A DNA stretch of 64,000 nt from Herbidospora sakaeratensis. Lineage in GTDB: Bacteria; Actinomycetota; Actinomycetes; Streptosporangiales; Streptosporangiaceae. Each line of letters begins with the position of its first letter. The stretch's first letter is position 1. Shown in pieces: positions 32,517 to 43,068 of the stretch. Both the position numbers and the translations under genes were made by a program. A model generated the notes under the pieces. The model ran no database searches. It saw only the letters and a list, made by a program, of their open reading frames with translations, and was not told the DNA's origin. Where the stretch lies: the NCBI RefSeq assembly GCF_001570525.1, contig NZ_BBXC01000007.1, positions 38,430 through 102,429 on the forward strand, in the 5' to 3' direction.

Positions 32517-33911
32517 GTCGGCGACCGCCGCGGCCAGGCCGGTCAGGCGGTGGAGCGGGAGTTCGAGCGCGGTCGCCCCGGCCCAGGCCGGGATGCGCGC
32601 CCTGGCCTGGTTCTTGGTCAGGCCGAGCTCGGCGGCCAGGCCCTCGCGCCAGGAGTTGGCGACCTTGCCGTGGCTGTTGGCGAGGATCCTTGCGGTGATG
32701 GCGTCGGGGGCGGGCGGGAGCCGTACCGGAGAAGTGGCGCCGAAGACGCGGACCTCCGCGTCGCGGGCGGCGAGCACCAGGCGCGGGAGCGCGGCGTCGA
32801 GGCCGGGGGCGTGCACGGCCACCCGGGAGACCTGCGCGGCGTAGGGCTTGGCGAGCCAGGTCGAGAGGCGGACGCGGGGCACGCCCGGGAGCAGGTCGCG
32901 GGGCCAGTCGCCGACGAGCAGATCGGGGGCGTAGTCGCCCAGGTCGGGCGGCGCGGCCTCGGCCGACTCGACCGCCTGCGGGCCCTGGGTGTAGATCGCG
33001 GTGGCAAGGCGGTCGACGCGGGAGGCGACGGCGGGCCAGCTCTTGGTGGTCGGGCGCAGGACGTAGAGGTCGGCGGCGCTGCCGATCGCCTCGGCGCCGT
33101 CGTAGCGGTTGAAGTCGGGGTAGATCGCCTCGTTGAGCAGCTGCAGGTCGGCCAGGGCGTGCTGGACCTTCAGGGCCAGCATGGGGGTGCGCTCGGAGGC
33201 GCCGTAGGCGAGCAGGACGCGGCCCTCGTCGCGGTCGCGCAGCCCTTCGAGGCCCCGGGCGACGAACAGGCCGACGCCGTCGGGGGTGTAGGGCGGGTCG
33301 GTGATCGCCAGGTCGCCCCAGCCCCGGGCCGACGGGGGCAGGCCGAGCCGCAGATCGGCCCAGCGGGTGGTGACCCCGAGGTCCTGCTCGTCGATGTACG
33401 CCAGGATCCGGTCGTCGACGTCGACGACCATCACCTCGACCTCCGGGTGGATGAGACGGACCGCCAGCGACGTGAGGTCGTGGTCGCCCACGCAGAGCAG
33501 CCGCGAGCCGGGCAGCCAGAACCGCGCGCCCAGCAGCAGAGCCCGTCTGACCACGGTCTCGGGGGTGGCCGACACGTGGTCGAGGGCCGTGCGCCCGCGC
33601 GGCGCCTTGGCGATGAGATCGGCCATCCTCTCGACCACGGATGCGTCCACCAGGTGAGACACCGGGTCCGAAATAGAGGACGATATCGAAATGTTGTAGA
33701 GTTTGACCTGTTCAGTTGGGATTCGGACGTGCTGGTCGCGATGCTCAAGGGGGAGCACGCGCATGAGCGCCTCGATCGTCCTGCGGGACGTCGCCGTCTC
33801 CCTGACCACATCGGCGAGCGTCCACCAGCGTCCGTCCGACAGGAGAGAGACAGCCTTTCGCAACCGCCGTCCGTCCACACCGGCACGCGCGTAGAGCTCG
33901 TCGATCGACAT
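32481..33911 (-). CDS. Bis-aminopropylspermidine synthase (BpsA)-like protein with N-terminal winged helix
   Basis: The 476-residue protein starts at ATG 33911, 7 nt after a TAAGGT hexamer. Residues 1-70 look like a winged helix: LRKAVSLLSDGRWWTLADVVRETATSRRTIEALMRVL. The Rossmann part has LCVGDHDLTSLAVRLIHP, VMVVDVDDRILAYIDE and the aminopropyl/methyl transferase-like DLAITDPPYTPDGVGLF. This order matches BpsA (DUF43), which makes branched polyamines in archaea and thermophiles. The real substrate in an actinomycete is unknown. An AT-rich segment (about 33660-33720) encodes the linker LYNISISSSISDPV. A C-terminal region of 150 residues is family-unknown. Confidence 0.82.
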   Translation of the reverse strand: MSIDELYARAGVDGRRLRKAVSLLSDGRWWTLADVVRETATSRRTIEALMRVLPLEHRDQHVRIPTEQVKLYNISISSSISDPVSHLVDASVVERMADLIAKAPRGRTALDHVSATPETVVRRALLLGARFWLPGSRLLCVGDHDLTSLAVRLIHPEVEVMVVDVDDRILAYIDEQDLGVTTRWADLRLGLPPSARGWGDLAITDPPYTPDGVGLFVARGLEGLRDRDEGRVLLAYGASERTPMLALKVQHALADLQLLNEAIYPDFNRYDGAEAIGSAADLYVLRPTTKSWPAVASRVDRLATAIYTQGPQAVESAEAAPPDLGDYAPDLLVGDWPRDLLPGVPRVRLSTWLAKPYAAQVSRVAVHAPGLDAALPRLVLAARDAEVRVFGATSPVRLPPAPDAITARILANSHGKVANSWREGLAAELGLTKNQARARIPAWAGATALELPLHRLTGLAAAVADSRREDAGLDEA

Positions 33912-33918
33912 ACGCGAA

Positions 33919-33924
33919 ACCTTA
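33919..33924 (-). promoter_or_regulatory. -10 hexamer for the BpsA-like gene
   Basis: On the minus strand TAAGGT ends 7 nt before the ATG at 33911; the mRNA is probably leaderless. Confidence 0.4.
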
Positions 33925-34040
33925 GTGGGCCCGGCAGGTGCCATCCGGAAACGGTGGGGTAACCTCTACTCACTACAACTGCAGCAGGGCCAGCGTCGTC
34001 CCTCTGTCACCACGCAGAAGATGACGACGGGAGTGATTTC

Positions 34041-37000
34041 ATGCCTGCTGCCCGCCATGGCCGTCCTGGGGACCTTCCCGAGCCTCAGGGCCTTTACGAC
34101 CCCTCGTACGAGCATGACGCCTGTGGTGTCGCCATGGTGGCCGACGTCCACGGCCGCCGTAGCTACGACATCGTCGAGAAGGCTCTGACCGCGCTCATCA
34201 ACCTCGATCACCGGGGTGCTCGGGGGAGTGAACCGGACACCGGTGACGGCGCCGGCATCCTGACGCAGATCCCGGACGCGTTCTTCCGCGCGGTCGTCCC
34301 CTTCGACCTCCCGGAAGCCGGGAAGTACGCCGCCGGCATCGCCTTCCTGCCCATCGACGCGCAGGCCCGGGCGACCGCCCTGCGGATGATCGACGAGATC
34401 GCGACCGAGGAGAACGTCAAGGTCCTCGGCTGGCGCGACGTGCCCGTCGACACGCGGCACGCCGGGCCCACCGCCCGCGCCGTGATGCCCCACTTCATGC
34501 AGCTGTTCGTGAGCTCCGAAGACCTGTCGGGCATCGACCTCGACCGGGCCGCCTTCGCCTTCCGCAAGCGGGCCGAGCACGAGGCCGACGTCTACTTCGC
34601 CTCGCTCTCCAGCCGGACCACGGTCTACAAGGGCATGCTCACCCCGCAGCAGGTCGAGCCCTTCTTCCCCGACCTGTCGGACGAGCGCTACGTCACCGCC
34701 ATCGCGCTGGTGCACTCGCGCTTCTCCACCAACACCTTCCCGTCGTGGCCGCTGTCGCACCCCTACCGCTACGTGGCCCACAACGGCGAGATCAACACCG
34801 TCAAGGGCAACCGCAACTGGATGCGCGCCCGCGAGACGATGCTGGAGACCGGCCTCATCCCCGGCGACCTCGAGCGGCTGTTCCCGATCTGCGACCCCGA
34901 CGGCTCCGACACCGCCTCGTTCGACGAGACGCTGGAGCTGCTGCACCTCGGCGGGCGCTCGCTGCCCCACGCGGTGCTGATGATGATCCCCGAGGCGTGG
35001 GAGAACCACACGGAGATGGACCCGGCCCGCCGGGCCTTCTACGAGTTCCACTCCACGCTGATGGAGGCCTGGGACGGCCCCGCGTCGATCTCCTTCTCCG
35101 ACGGCACCGTCGTCGGCGCGGTGCTCGACCGCAACGGCCTGCGCCCCGGCCGGTTCTACGTCACCGACGACGGCCTGGTCATCCTGGGCTCCGAGGCCGG
35201 CGTGCTGAGCGACATCCCCGCTGACAAGATCGTCCGCAAGGGCCGTCTCCAGCCCGGCAAGATGTTCCTCGTCGACACCGAGCGCGGCCGGATCATCGAG
35301 GACGACGAGATCAAGGCCGAACTCGCCGCCGCCGAGCCCTACGAGGAGTGGCTGCACGCCGGTCTGGTGCGGTTCGAGGAGCTGCCCGAGCGCGAGCACG
35401 AGCACCCCACCCACGAGGCCCTGGTCAAGCGCCAGCAGACCTTCGGCTACACCGAGGAAGAGCTGCGCATCATCCTCACCCCGATGGCCGCGACCGGCGC
35501 CGAGCCGATCGGCTCGATGGGCACCGACAGCCCGGTCGCCGCGCTCAGCGACAAGCCGCGGCTGCTGTTCGACTACTTCAGCCAGTTGTTCGCCCAGGTC
35601 ACCAACCCGCCGCTGGACGCCATCCGCGAGGAGCTCGTCACCTCGCTGCAGTCGACCATCGGCCCCGAGCACAACCTGCTCGAGCCCGGCGCGGCCTCCT
35701 GCCGCCGCCTGGTGCTGCCCTACCCGGTGATCGACAACGACGAGCTCGCCAAGATCGTCCACATCAACGACGAGGGCGCGCTGCCCGGCTTCCAGCCCCA
35801 CGTCGTCTCCGGCCTCTTCCACGTCGGCGGGGGCGGCGACGCCCTGACCCGCCGCCTGGCGGAGATCCGCGCGGAGGTCTCGCAGGCGATCGCCGACGGC
35901 GCGCGCATCATCGTGTTGTCCGACCGCGGTTCGAACGCCGAGAAGGCGCCGATCCCGTCGCTGCTGCTCACCGGCGCGGTGCACCACCACCTGATCCGCG
36001 AGAAGTCGCGCACCCGGGTGGGCCTGGTCATCGAGACCGGCGAGGCGCGCGAGTGCCACCACATGGCCCTGCTCATCGGCTACGGCGCCAGCGCGATCAA
36101 CCCCTACCTGGCGATCGAGACCGTCGAGGAGCTGTTCCCCGGCGACCCCAAGGCCGTCAGGAACCTCATCAAGGCGTACGGCAAGGGCGTCCTCAAGGTC
36201 ATGTCCAAGATGGGCGTGTCCACGGTGGCGTCGTACACGGGCGCCCAGATCTTCGAGGCCCTGGGCCTCGGGGCCGAGGTCATCGACGAGTGCTTCACCG
36301 GCACCACCTCGCGGCTCGGCGGCGTCGGGTTCGACGTGCTGGCCAAGGAGGCGCTGCAGCGGCACACCCGGGCCTACCCGAGGGCCGAGAACGCCCACCG
36401 GCGGCTGGAGGTCGGCGGTGAGTACCAGTGGCGGCGCGAGGGCGAGCCCCACCTGTTCAACCCGACGACCGTCTTCAAGCTCCAGCACGCCACCCGCACG
36501 CGGCGGTACGAGATCTTCAAGGAGTACACCGACCTGATCGACGGTCAGGCCGAGACGCTGATGACGCTGCGCGGCCTGTTCAAGCTGCGGCCGGCGGCCG
36601 GCGGCCCGGTCCCGATCGACGAGGTCGAGCCGGTCTCCGAGATCGTCAGGCGGTTCTCCACCGGCGCGATGTCCTACGGCTCCATCTCGATGGAGGCCCA
36701 CGAGACCCTGGCCATCGCGATGAACCGGCTCGGCGCCAAGTCGAACACCGGTGAGGGCGGCGAGGACCCCGAGCGCCTCTACGACCCGGCCCGCCGGTCG
36801 GCGATCAAGCAGGTGGCCTCCGGCCGTTTCGGCGTGACCTCCGAATACCTGGTCAACGCCGACGACGTGCAGATCAAGATGGCCCAGGGCGCCAAGCCCG
36901 GCGAGGGCGGCCAGCTGCCCGGCCACAAGGTCTACCCGTGGATCGCCAAGACCCGGCACTCCACGCCGGGCGTCGGCCTGATCTCGCCGCCGCCGCACCA

Positions 37001-38540
37001 CGACATCTACTCGATCGAGGACCTGGCGCAGCTCATCCACGACCTGAAGAACGCCAACCCGCAGGCCCGCATCCACGTGAAGCTGGTCTCCGAGGTCGGC
37101 GTCGGCACGGTCGCGGCGGGCGTCTCCAAGGCCCACGCCGACGTCGTGCTGATCTCCGGTCACGACGGCGGCACCGGCGCCTCGCCGCTGACCTCGCTCA
37201 AGCACGCGGGCACCCCGTGGGAGCTCGGCCTGGCCGAGACCCAGCAGACGCTGCTGCTCAACGGGCTGCGCGACCGGATCGTGGTGCAGGCCGACGGCCA
37301 GCTCAAGACCGGCCGCGACGTCATCATCGCCGCCCTGCTCGGCGCCGAGGAGTACGGCTTCGCCACCGCTCCGCTGGTCGTCTCGGGCTGCGTCATGATG
37401 CGCGTCTGCCACCTCGACACCTGCCCGGTGGGCGTGGCCACCCAGAACCCCGAGCTGCGCAAGCGCTTCACCGGCAAGCCGGAGTTCGTGGTCAACTACT
37501 TCGAGTTCATCGCCGAGGAGGTCCGGGAGTACCTGGCCGAGCTGGGCTACCGCTCGCTCGACGAGGTCATCGGCCGCAGCGACCTGCTCGACACCGAGGC
37601 CGCCGTGACCCACTGGAAGGCGCAGGGCCTCGACCTGTCGCCGGTCCTCTACCAGCCGGAGCTGCCGCAGGGCACCCCGCGCAAGCAGGTCGTCGCGCAG
37701 GACCACGGCCTGGCCGAGGCGCTCGACAACACGCTGATCCAGCTGGCCGAGGGCGCGATCGAGTTCGGCCAGCAGGTCACGCTGGAGCTGCCGATCCGCA
37801 ACGTCAACCGGACCGTCGGCACCATGCTCGGCCACCACGTCACCAAGAAGTGGGGCGGGGCGGGCCTGCCGGAGAACACGATCGACGTGAGCTTCACCGG
37901 TTCGGCGGGCAACTCGTTCGGCGCGTTCGTGCCGAAGGGCATCACGCTGCGGTTGACCGGCGACGCCAACGACTACGTCGGCAAGGGCCTGTCGGGCGGC
38001 CGGATCACGGTCACCCCGCCGAGCGACCTGCTCGACGGCCAGATCATCGCCGGCAACGTCGGCCTCTACGGCGCGACCTCCGGCGAGGCGTTCATCCGGG
38101 GCGTGGTGGGCGAGCGGTTCTGCGTCCGCAACTCCGGCGCCACGGCGGTCGTCGAGGGCGTGGGCGACCACGGGTGCGAGTACATGACCGGCGGCCGGGC
38201 CGTCGTCCTCGGGCCGACCGGGCGCAACTTCGCGGCCGGCATGTCCGGCGGCGTCGCCTACGTACTGGACCTCAAGCCCGAGCGGGTCAACCGCGAGATG
38301 GTCGAGCTGGAGGCCCTCGGCGACGACGACTCCGAGATCCTCCGCGAGCTGGTCGAGAAGCACCTGGCCGAGACCGGCTCGCCGGTCGCCAAGGGCCTGC
38401 TCGCCGACTGGGAATCCGCTCTAGAACGGTTCGGCAAGATCATGCCGATCGACTACAAGCGCGTCCTCACCGCCAGGGCCACGGCCGAGGCCGAGGGACG
38501 CGACATCGACGAGGCCATCATGGCCGCGGTTCACGGATAA
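34041..38540 (+). CDS. gltB: Glutamate synthase, large subunit
   Basis: GltB converts glutamine and 2-oxoglutarate to two glutamates, using reducing power from GltD. The 1499 residues hold the class II amidotransferase domain with the nucleophile Cys28 in HDACGVAMV (a 27-residue propeptide is expected to be removed), the central domain, the FMN barrel ([33 protein letters not shown]), an iron-sulfur motif [21 protein letters not shown], and the C-terminal beta-helix with G-x-x-G repeats. The ATG is preceded by GGGAG. It is followed 12 bp later by gltD. Confidence 0.98.
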   Translation: MPAARHGRPGDLPEPQGLYDPSYEHDACGVAMVADVHGRRSYDIVEKALTALINLDHRGARGSEPDTGDGAGILTQIPDAFFRAVVPFDLPEAGKYAAGIAFLPIDAQARATALRMIDEIATEENVKVLGWRDVPVDTRHAGPTARAVMPHFMQLFVSSEDLSGIDLDRAAFAFRKRAEHEADVYFASLSSRTTVYKGMLTPQQVEPFFPDLSDERYVTAIALVHSRFSTNTFPSWPLSHPYRYVAHNGEINTVKGNRNWMRARETMLETGLIPGDLERLFPICDPDGSDTASFDETLELLHLGGRSLPHAVLMMIPEAWENHTEMDPARRAFYEFHSTLMEAWDGPASISFSDGTVVGAVLDRNGLRPGRFYVTDDGLVILGSEAGVLSDIPADKIVRKGRLQPGKMFLVDTERGRIIEDDEIKAELAAAEPYEEWLHAGLVRFEELPEREHEHPTHEALVKRQQTFGYTEEELRIILTPMAATGAEPIGSMGTDSPVAALSDKPRLLFDYFSQLFAQVTNPPLDAIREELVTSLQSTIGPEHNLLEPGAASCRRLVLPYPVIDNDELAKIVHINDEGALPGFQPHVVSGLFHVGGGGDALTRRLAEIRAEVSQAIADGARIIVLSDRGSNAEKAPIPSLLLTGAVHHHLIREKSRTRVGLVIETGEARECHHMALLIGYGASAINPYLAIETVEELFPGDPKAVRNLIKAYGKGVLKVMSKMGVSTVASYTGAQIFEALGLGAEVIDECFTGTTSRLGGVGFDVLAKEALQRHTRAYPRAENAHRRLEVGGEYQWRREGEPHLFNPTTVFKLQHATRTRRYEIFKEYTDLIDGQAETLMTLRGLFKLRPAAGGPVPIDEVEPVSEIVRRFSTGAMSYGSISMEAHETLAIAMNRLGAKSNTGEGGEDPERLYDPARRSAIKQVASGRFGVTSEYLVNADDVQIKMAQGAKPGEGGQLPGHKVYPWIAKTRHSTPGVGLISPPPHHDIYSIEDLAQLIHDLKNANPQARIHVKLVSEVGVGTVAAGVSKAHADVVLISGHDGGTGASPLTSLKHAGTPWELGLAETQQTLLLNGLRDRIVVQADGQLKTGRDVIIAALLGAEEYGFATAPLVVSGCVMMRVCHLDTCPVGVATQNPELRKRFTGKPEFVVNYFEFIAEEVREYLAELGYRSLDEVIGRSDLLDTEAAVTHWKAQGLDLSPVLYQPELPQGTPRKQVVAQDHGLAEALDNTLIQLAEGAIEFGQQVTLELPIRNVNRTVGTMLGHHVTKKWGGAGLPENTIDVSFTGSAGNSFGAFVPKGITLRLTGDANDYVGKGLSGGRITVTPPSDLLDGQIIAGNVGLYGATSGEAFIRGVVGERFCVRNSGATAVVEGVGDHGCEYMTGGRAVVLGPTGRNFAAGMSGGVAYVLDLKPERVNREMVELEALGDDDSEILRELVEKHLAETGSPVAKGLLADWESALERFGKIMPIDYKRVLTARATAEAEGRDIDEAIMAAVHG

Positions 38541-38552
38541 GGGGGTTTCGAC

Positions 38553-40019
38553 ATGGCCGACCCGAAGGGGTTCCTCACACACCAGCGTGAGCTGCCCGCC
38601 CGCCGCCCGGTGGACGTGCGCATCCGCGACTGGCGCGAGGTCTACGTCGACTTCGCCCCGGAGAAGCTGTCCAAGCAGGCGTCGCGTTGCATGGACTGCG
38701 GCATCCCGTTCTGCCACAACGGCTGTCCGCTCGGGAACCTCATCCCCGAGTGGAACGACCTGGTCTACCGCGACGACTGGCGCGAGGCCGTCGAGCGGCT
38801 GCACGCCACCAACAACTTCCCCGAGTTCACCGGCCGCCTGTGCCCGGCTCCGTGCGAGGCGGCCTGCGTGCTCGGCATCAACTCCGACCCGGTGGCGATC
38901 AAGCGGGTCGAGGTCGAGATCATCGACCGCGCCTTCGCCGAGGGCTGGGTCACCCCGCAGCCGCCGGAGAACAAGACCGGCAAGAAGGTCGCGGTCGTCG
39001 GCTCCGGCCCGGCCGGCCTGGCCGCCGCCCAGCAGCTCACCCGCGCCGGGCACGACGTCGTCGTGTTCGAGCGGGCCGACGCCATCGGCGGGCTGCTCCG
39101 CTACGGCATCCCCGAGTTCAAGATGGAGAAGCGGCACATCGACCGCCGCCTCGACCAGATGAGGGCCGAGGGCACCGAGTTCCGCACCGGCGTCGACGTC
39201 GGCGTCGACATCACGGCCGCCGAGCTGCGCGAGCAGTTCGACGCGATCGTCCTGGCGGGCGGCGCGACGGCCTGGCGCGACCTGCCCGTCACCGGGCGCG
39301 ACGCGGCCGGCGTCTACCAGGCGATGGAGTACCTGCCCCCGGCCAACCGGTCGCTGGCCGACTCGGAGATCAACGCGAGCGGCAAGCACGTCGTGGTCAT
39401 CGGCGGCGGCGACACCGGCGCCGACTGCATCGGCACCGCGATCCGGCAGGGCGCCCTCTCGGTGACCCAGCTGGAGATCATGCCGATGCCGCCGGAGGCG
39501 CGTCCGGCCGGGCAGCCGTGGCCGACCTTCCCCATGCTGTTCAAGATGGAGTCGGCCCACGAGGAGCTCGCCGACGGCGGGGGAGCGCGCGTCTACGCCG
39601 TCTCCACCACCGAGTTCGTCAAGGACGCCGAGGGCAACCTCCAGGCGATCAAGGTGGTGGACGTCGAGGGCCCGGCGGCCGGCTTCAAGCCGATCCCGGG
39701 CACCGAGCGCGAGCTGCCCGCCCAGCTGGTCACCCTGGCGATGGGCTTCGTCGGCCCGCAGCACGCCGGCCTGCTCGACGCGCTGGCGGAGTTGTCGGCC
39801 GGGGAGTTCTACGACCCGCGCGGCAACGTATCCCGCAACCGCACCTACCACTCGGGCGTCGAGGGCGTCTTCGTGGCCGGTGACATGGGCCGGGGGCAGT
39901 CGCTGATCGTGTGGGCGATCGCCGAGGGCCGCTCGGCCGCCGCCGCGGTCGACGACTACCTCACCGGGGCGACCGCCCTGCCGGTGGCCATCCCGCCGAC
40001 GGCGCGTCCGTTGGTCTAG
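38553..40019 (+). CDS. gltD: Glutamate synthase, small subunit
   Basis: GltD transfers electrons from NADPH through FAD and Fe-S clusters to GltB. The 488 residues have N-terminal cluster cysteines in RCMDCGIPFCHNGCPLGNLIPEWNDL and CPAPCEAACVLGI, the FAD-binding VAVVGSGPAGLAAAQQL, the NADPH-binding VVIGGGDTGADCIGTA, and the end VFVAGDMGRGQSLIVWAI. A strong terminator follows at 40027-40062. Confidence 0.98.
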   Translation: MADPKGFLTHQRELPARRPVDVRIRDWREVYVDFAPEKLSKQASRCMDCGIPFCHNGCPLGNLIPEWNDLVYRDDWREAVERLHATNNFPEFTGRLCPAPCEAACVLGINSDPVAIKRVEVEIIDRAFAEGWVTPQPPENKTGKKVAVVGSGPAGLAAAQQLTRAGHDVVVFERADAIGGLLRYGIPEFKMEKRHIDRRLDQMRAEGTEFRTGVDVGVDITAAELREQFDAIVLAGGATAWRDLPVTGRDAAGVYQAMEYLPPANRSLADSEINASGKHVVVIGGGDTGADCIGTAIRQGALSVTQLEIMPMPPEARPAGQPWPTFPMLFKMESAHEELADGGGARVYAVSTTEFVKDAEGNLQAIKVVDVEGPAAGFKPIPGTERELPAQLVTLAMGFVGPQHAGLLDALAELSAGEFYDPRGNVSRNRTYHSGVEGVFVAGDMGRGQSLIVWAIAEGRSAAAAVDDYLTGATALPVAIPPTARPLV

Positions 40020-40026
40020 TACGTCA

Positions 40027-40062
40027 AAACGGCGCCCCCTGGTATTTCCGGGGGCGCCGTTT
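40027..40062 (+). terminator. Strong terminator of gltBD
   Basis: A perfect 13-bp stem (AAACGGCGCCCCC at 40027-40039 with 40050-40062) and a 10-nt loop are followed by a T-rich tract (TTCGTTGTTTT), the clearest intrinsic terminator in the window. Confidence 0.9.
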
Positions 40063-40130
40063 CGTTGTTTTCCGTATCTTGCTCAAGGGCAATTCCGAAA
40101 TATCTACTTTTGGCCGATCAAGGAGGACCG

Positions 40131-41714
40131 GTGCGGAAGGCAGTATTCGCGGGGTTGGCGCTGACCCTGCTGACCACGGCCTGCGCGGCCTCCCAGGAGA
40201 CGGCCGCCGTCTCGACCGACTACCTGGTGTTCTACGCACCCGGCCAGAGCCGGGCCGCGACCGACGCGGTCGAGGCCGCCGGCGGCGACGTGTTGTCCGA
40301 CGACGCCGCACTCGGGTACCTGGTGGCCCGCACGCCCCGCGCCCCCTCGGGCCCGGCGATCGTGGGCGTCCTGTCCGACCGGCCCATCGGCGAGGTGACC
40401 CGGGCCCGGCCGGCCGCCGGTCCGCGCCGGGCGGCGGTGAAGAACGAGCCGCTCTCCAGCCGCCAGTGGGACATGCGCATGATCGGGGCGACCGCGTCGG
40501 GGTCGTACAAGAAGGAGATCGGCAACCACAAGGTGCTGGTCGGGGTCATCGACACCGGGATCGACGGCAAGCACCCCGACATCGCGCCCAACTTCAACCG
40601 GAAGTTGTCGCGCAACTTCGTCACCGACCGGCCGAAGGACTCCAAGGGCAAGAACCTCGACGGCCCGTGCGAGTTCAAGGGCTGCAAGGACCCGGCCGAC
40701 CACGACGACGACGGCCACGGCACCCACGTGGCCAGCACGATCGCCTCGCCGCTGAACGGCATCGGCATCGGCGGCGTCGCGCCCGGCGTGTCGCTGGTCA
40801 ACCTGCGGGCCGGCACCGACTCGGGCTACTTCTTCCTCAAGCCGACCATGGACGCCCTCAAGTACGCCGGCGACCACGGCATCGACGTGGTCAACATGTC
40901 GTTCTACGTCGACCCGTGGAACTTCAACTGCCCGGCCAACCCGGCCGACACCCCGGCGCAGCAGTCGGAGCAGAAGGCCATCATCGCCGGCATGACCCGC
41001 GCGCTCGCCTACGCCCGCGCCCGCGGCGTGACCCTGATCAGCGCCATCGGCAACGGCTCGACCGACCTGGGCGACCCGAAGCAGGACAACGGCAGCCCCG
41101 ACTACCCGTCGGGCGCCGCCAAGTCCCGCAAGATCGACAACACCTGCCTGAACATCCCGGCCGAGCTGCCCGGCGTGATCGCGGTGACCTCGGTCGGCCC
41201 GAGCAAGCGCAAGGCGGTCTACTCCGACTACGGCGCCGAGCAGGCCGACGTGTCCGCCCCCGGCGGCGACGCCCTCGACACCGGCACCTCGCTGAAGGGC
41301 GCCGCCCGCGAGATCCTGGCCGCCGCGCCCCGCGGCGCGCTGCGGGCCGCGACCACGATCGACGCCAAGGGCAAGCCGCTGACCTCCTCGGTCATCCGGG
41401 AGTGCAAGAACGGCACGTGCTCGTACTACCAGTACCTTGAGGGCACCTCGATGGCCGCCCCGCACGTCAGCGGCGTCGCGGCGCTGCTGGTGGCCCGGTT
41501 CGGCAAGCCCGGCCCGGGCGGGTTGCAGCTCGACCCGGCCCGGCTGGAGAGCCTGCTGTACGCCTCCACCTACGACCGAGGCTGCCCGGCCTCGGGCAAC
41601 TACCGCTACTCGGCCGACGCGACCCACGCCTGCGTGGGGTCGGCCTCGCGCAACGGCTTCTACGGAAACGGCATCATCAGCGCGCAGAAGGCGGTCACGA
41701 TCGCGGGTACCTAG
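40131..41714 (+). CDS. Lipoprotein subtilisin-like (S8) serine protease
   Basis: The 527-residue protein starts at GTG 40131 after a perfect AAGGAGG. RKAVFAGLALTLLTTAC is a lipoprotein signal with Cys18 as the lipidated residue, so the protease is tethered to the outer face of the membrane. An N-terminal I9-like propeptide region (TDYLVFYAPGQSRAATDAVEAAGG) precedes the catalytic domain with Asp in GVIDTGIDG, His in GHGTHVAS, oxyanion Asn in SAIGNGS and Ser in EGTSMAAPHVSG. A pair of cysteines in CKNGTCSYY and others may stabilise the fold. It is monocistronic, after the gltBD terminator. Confidence 0.94.
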   Translation: MRKAVFAGLALTLLTTACAASQETAAVSTDYLVFYAPGQSRAATDAVEAAGGDVLSDDAALGYLVARTPRAPSGPAIVGVLSDRPIGEVTRARPAAGPRRAAVKNEPLSSRQWDMRMIGATASGSYKKEIGNHKVLVGVIDTGIDGKHPDIAPNFNRKLSRNFVTDRPKDSKGKNLDGPCEFKGCKDPADHDDDGHGTHVASTIASPLNGIGIGGVAPGVSLVNLRAGTDSGYFFLKPTMDALKYAGDHGIDVVNMSFYVDPWNFNCPANPADTPAQQSEQKAIIAGMTRALAYARARGVTLISAIGNGSTDLGDPKQDNGSPDYPSGAAKSRKIDNTCLNIPAELPGVIAVTSVGPSKRKAVYSDYGAEQADVSAPGGDALDTGTSLKGAAREILAAAPRGALRAATTIDAKGKPLTSSVIRECKNGTCSYYQYLEGTSMAAPHVSGVAALLVARFGKPGPGGLQLDPARLESLLYASTYDRGCPASGNYRYSADATHACVGSASRNGFYGNGIISAQKAVTIAGT

Positions 41715-41760
41715 AGAGGAGATGAGTAGCCGGACGGATTCCGGCCTTCGGTTCTCTTTC

Positions 41761-41766
41761 TAGGTT
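41761..41766 (+). promoter_or_regulatory. -10 hexamer for leaderless DUF2784 gene
   Basis: TAGGTT ends 6 nt before the ATG at 41773; there is no ribosome site. Confidence 0.4.
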
Positions 41767-41772
41767 CGAGAG

Positions 41773-42165
41773 ATGATTTATCACGTTCTGTGGCAATCCG
41801 TGATGGTCGTGCACTTCCTCGTCATCGCGTACATCGCCCTGGGCGGCTTCCTGGCCTGGCGGTGGCCCCGCCTGATCTGGCCCAGCCTGGGGTTCGCCAT
41901 CTGGGGCGCGATCCAGCTCACCGGGGTGGTCGAGTGCCCGCTGACGGCCCTGGAGAACTGGGCCCGTGAGCGGGCGGGCGCCCATCTGCTCGAACCCGGC
42001 GGGTTCATCGACACCTACATCACCGGCGTGGTCTACCCGACGCGATATCTCGCGGAGGTCCGCATCGGGGTCGTGGCGGTGGTCGCGATCTCCTGGATCG
42101 GGTTCGCGGTCATCCGGTACCGCCGCCGTCAGGTGGCGGGGAAGTCGCAGACGTCGATGGCGTAG
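41773..42165 (+). CDS. DUF2784 membrane protein
   Basis: The 130-residue protein has helices at about 8-30, 34-50 and 95-118. The DUF2784 pattern is clear: VHFLVIAYIALGGFLAWRWP, LTGVVECPLTALENWARERAG, and GGFIDTYITGVVYP. The family is common in bacteria and has no known function. Its last 37 bp overlap the convergent lipoprotein gene on the minus strand. Confidence 0.9.
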   Translation: MIYHVLWQSVMVVHFLVIAYIALGGFLAWRWPRLIWPSLGFAIWGAIQLTGVVECPLTALENWARERAGAHLLEPGGFIDTYITGVVYPTRYLAEVRIGVVAVVAISWIGFAVIRYRRRQVAGKSQTSMA

Positions 42166-42959
42166 TCGAGCAGCTTCTCCTGGACGTCCTTGGGCGGGGT
42201 GACGATCATCCGGTAGGTCTCCCCGCCCTCGGTGTGCCCCCAGACCTGGAACAGGTACGCCTGCTTGGCCTCGGCGAAGGCGTGCGGGTCGCAGCGGGTG
42301 GGGCGGATGGTGACCGGGATCTCCGCCGTGCCCGGGGCGATCTCGGCGACCGGCCGCCTTCTTTCGGGCTCCAGCACGTAGTGGGTGGTGCCGTCGACGT
42401 CGTCGACGGTCACCGGGCGGGTGCTCGTGACGGTCAGCACCCCCTTGAGGTCGTCGCCCTCCCGCCGGAACGGCCCGAAGGCGATCGTGGCCGACTGCTT
42501 CAGGATGTGCTCGCCGCACTCGTACTTCACCAGCCGGGTCAGCAGCGGGTCGGTGACCGGGATCGGGAAGCGGACCTCCTTGGCCGGGGCGTCGCCCACG
42601 GCCATCGTCGCGACGACGTCGGTCGGCTTGACCGGCGGGATGGCGGCCGCGTCGCAGCGGGCCTTCCCGTAGGTGATCGGGAAGTCGGTCCGGGGCGTCG
42701 TCGGCAGGGTCGTGTCGACCCGCACCGGGGCGGCCGGCTCGAACGATCCGGAGTCGAGCCGCAGGTCGGTGATGTGCAGGGGCGTCGCGGCGGCGTTGGT
42801 GACCGAGACCTGGATGCGATGGACCGCGACATCCGAACGCCATTGCTGCAACGCGACCGAAACGCCGGTAGGGGGCGCGGTCGATTCGGTAGCCTGTCCA
42901 CCGCACGCGAGGGCGCTCATCAGCGTCAAGACGGCAGCCAGCCTCCGGAACCACCCCAT
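42129..42959 (-). CDS. Putative lipoprotein with beta-rich domains
   Basis: From the ATG at 42959 the 276-residue protein carries a lipoprotein signal, GWFRRLAAVLTLMSALACGG, with lipobox ALAC. The mature part starts with a beta-sandwich-like segment (WRSDVAVHRIQVSVTNAAATPLHITDLRL), and holds two or three further strands pairs with cysteines in KARCDAAAIPP, KYECGEHIL, RPTRCDPHAF and VCDFPAT. I do not recognise a named family. A TAACCT hexamer on the minus strand (42968-42973) lies 8 nt before the start. The longer frame upstream overlaps pyk's promoter and is unlikely. Confidence 0.78.
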   Translation of the reverse strand: MGWFRRLAAVLTLMSALACGGQATESTAPPTGVSVALQQWRSDVAVHRIQVSVTNAAATPLHITDLRLDSGSFEPAAPVRVDTTLPTTPRTDFPITYGKARCDAAAIPPVKPTDVVATMAVGDAPAKEVRFPIPVTDPLLTRLVKYECGEHILKQSATIAFGPFRREGDDLKGVLTVTSTRPVTVDDVDGTTHYVLEPERRRPVAEIAPGTAEIPVTIRPTRCDPHAFAEAKQAYLFQVWGHTEGGETYRMIVTPPKDVQEKLLDYAIDVCDFPAT

Positions 42960-43055
42960 AGCGGGACAGGTTAGGACACGTCGGCTATCGCGTGAAGTCA
43001 TTGACAATTTGGCCACAGCTATGGGCGCCGTCACATTCAAGTGGTCTGGACCAAT

Positions 43056-43061
43056 TAGGCT
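43056..43061 (+). promoter_or_regulatory. -10 hexamer for leaderless pyk
   Basis: TAGGCT ends 7 nt before the GTG at 43069, with no Shine-Dalgarno between; the -35 region (ACATTC at 43033-43038, 17-nt spacer) is weak. Confidence 0.45.
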
Positions 43062-43068
43062 AGGACTC

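Noticed and set aside
33660..33720. AT-rich segment as an insertion or pseudogene scar
   Set aside because: The frame of the BpsA-like gene is uninterrupted and a plausible linker is encoded, so no insertion scar could be shown.
33966..38363. 1465-codon antisense frame over gltB
   Set aside because: It mirrors gltB codons and shows no protein family; long antisense frames are expected at this GC content.
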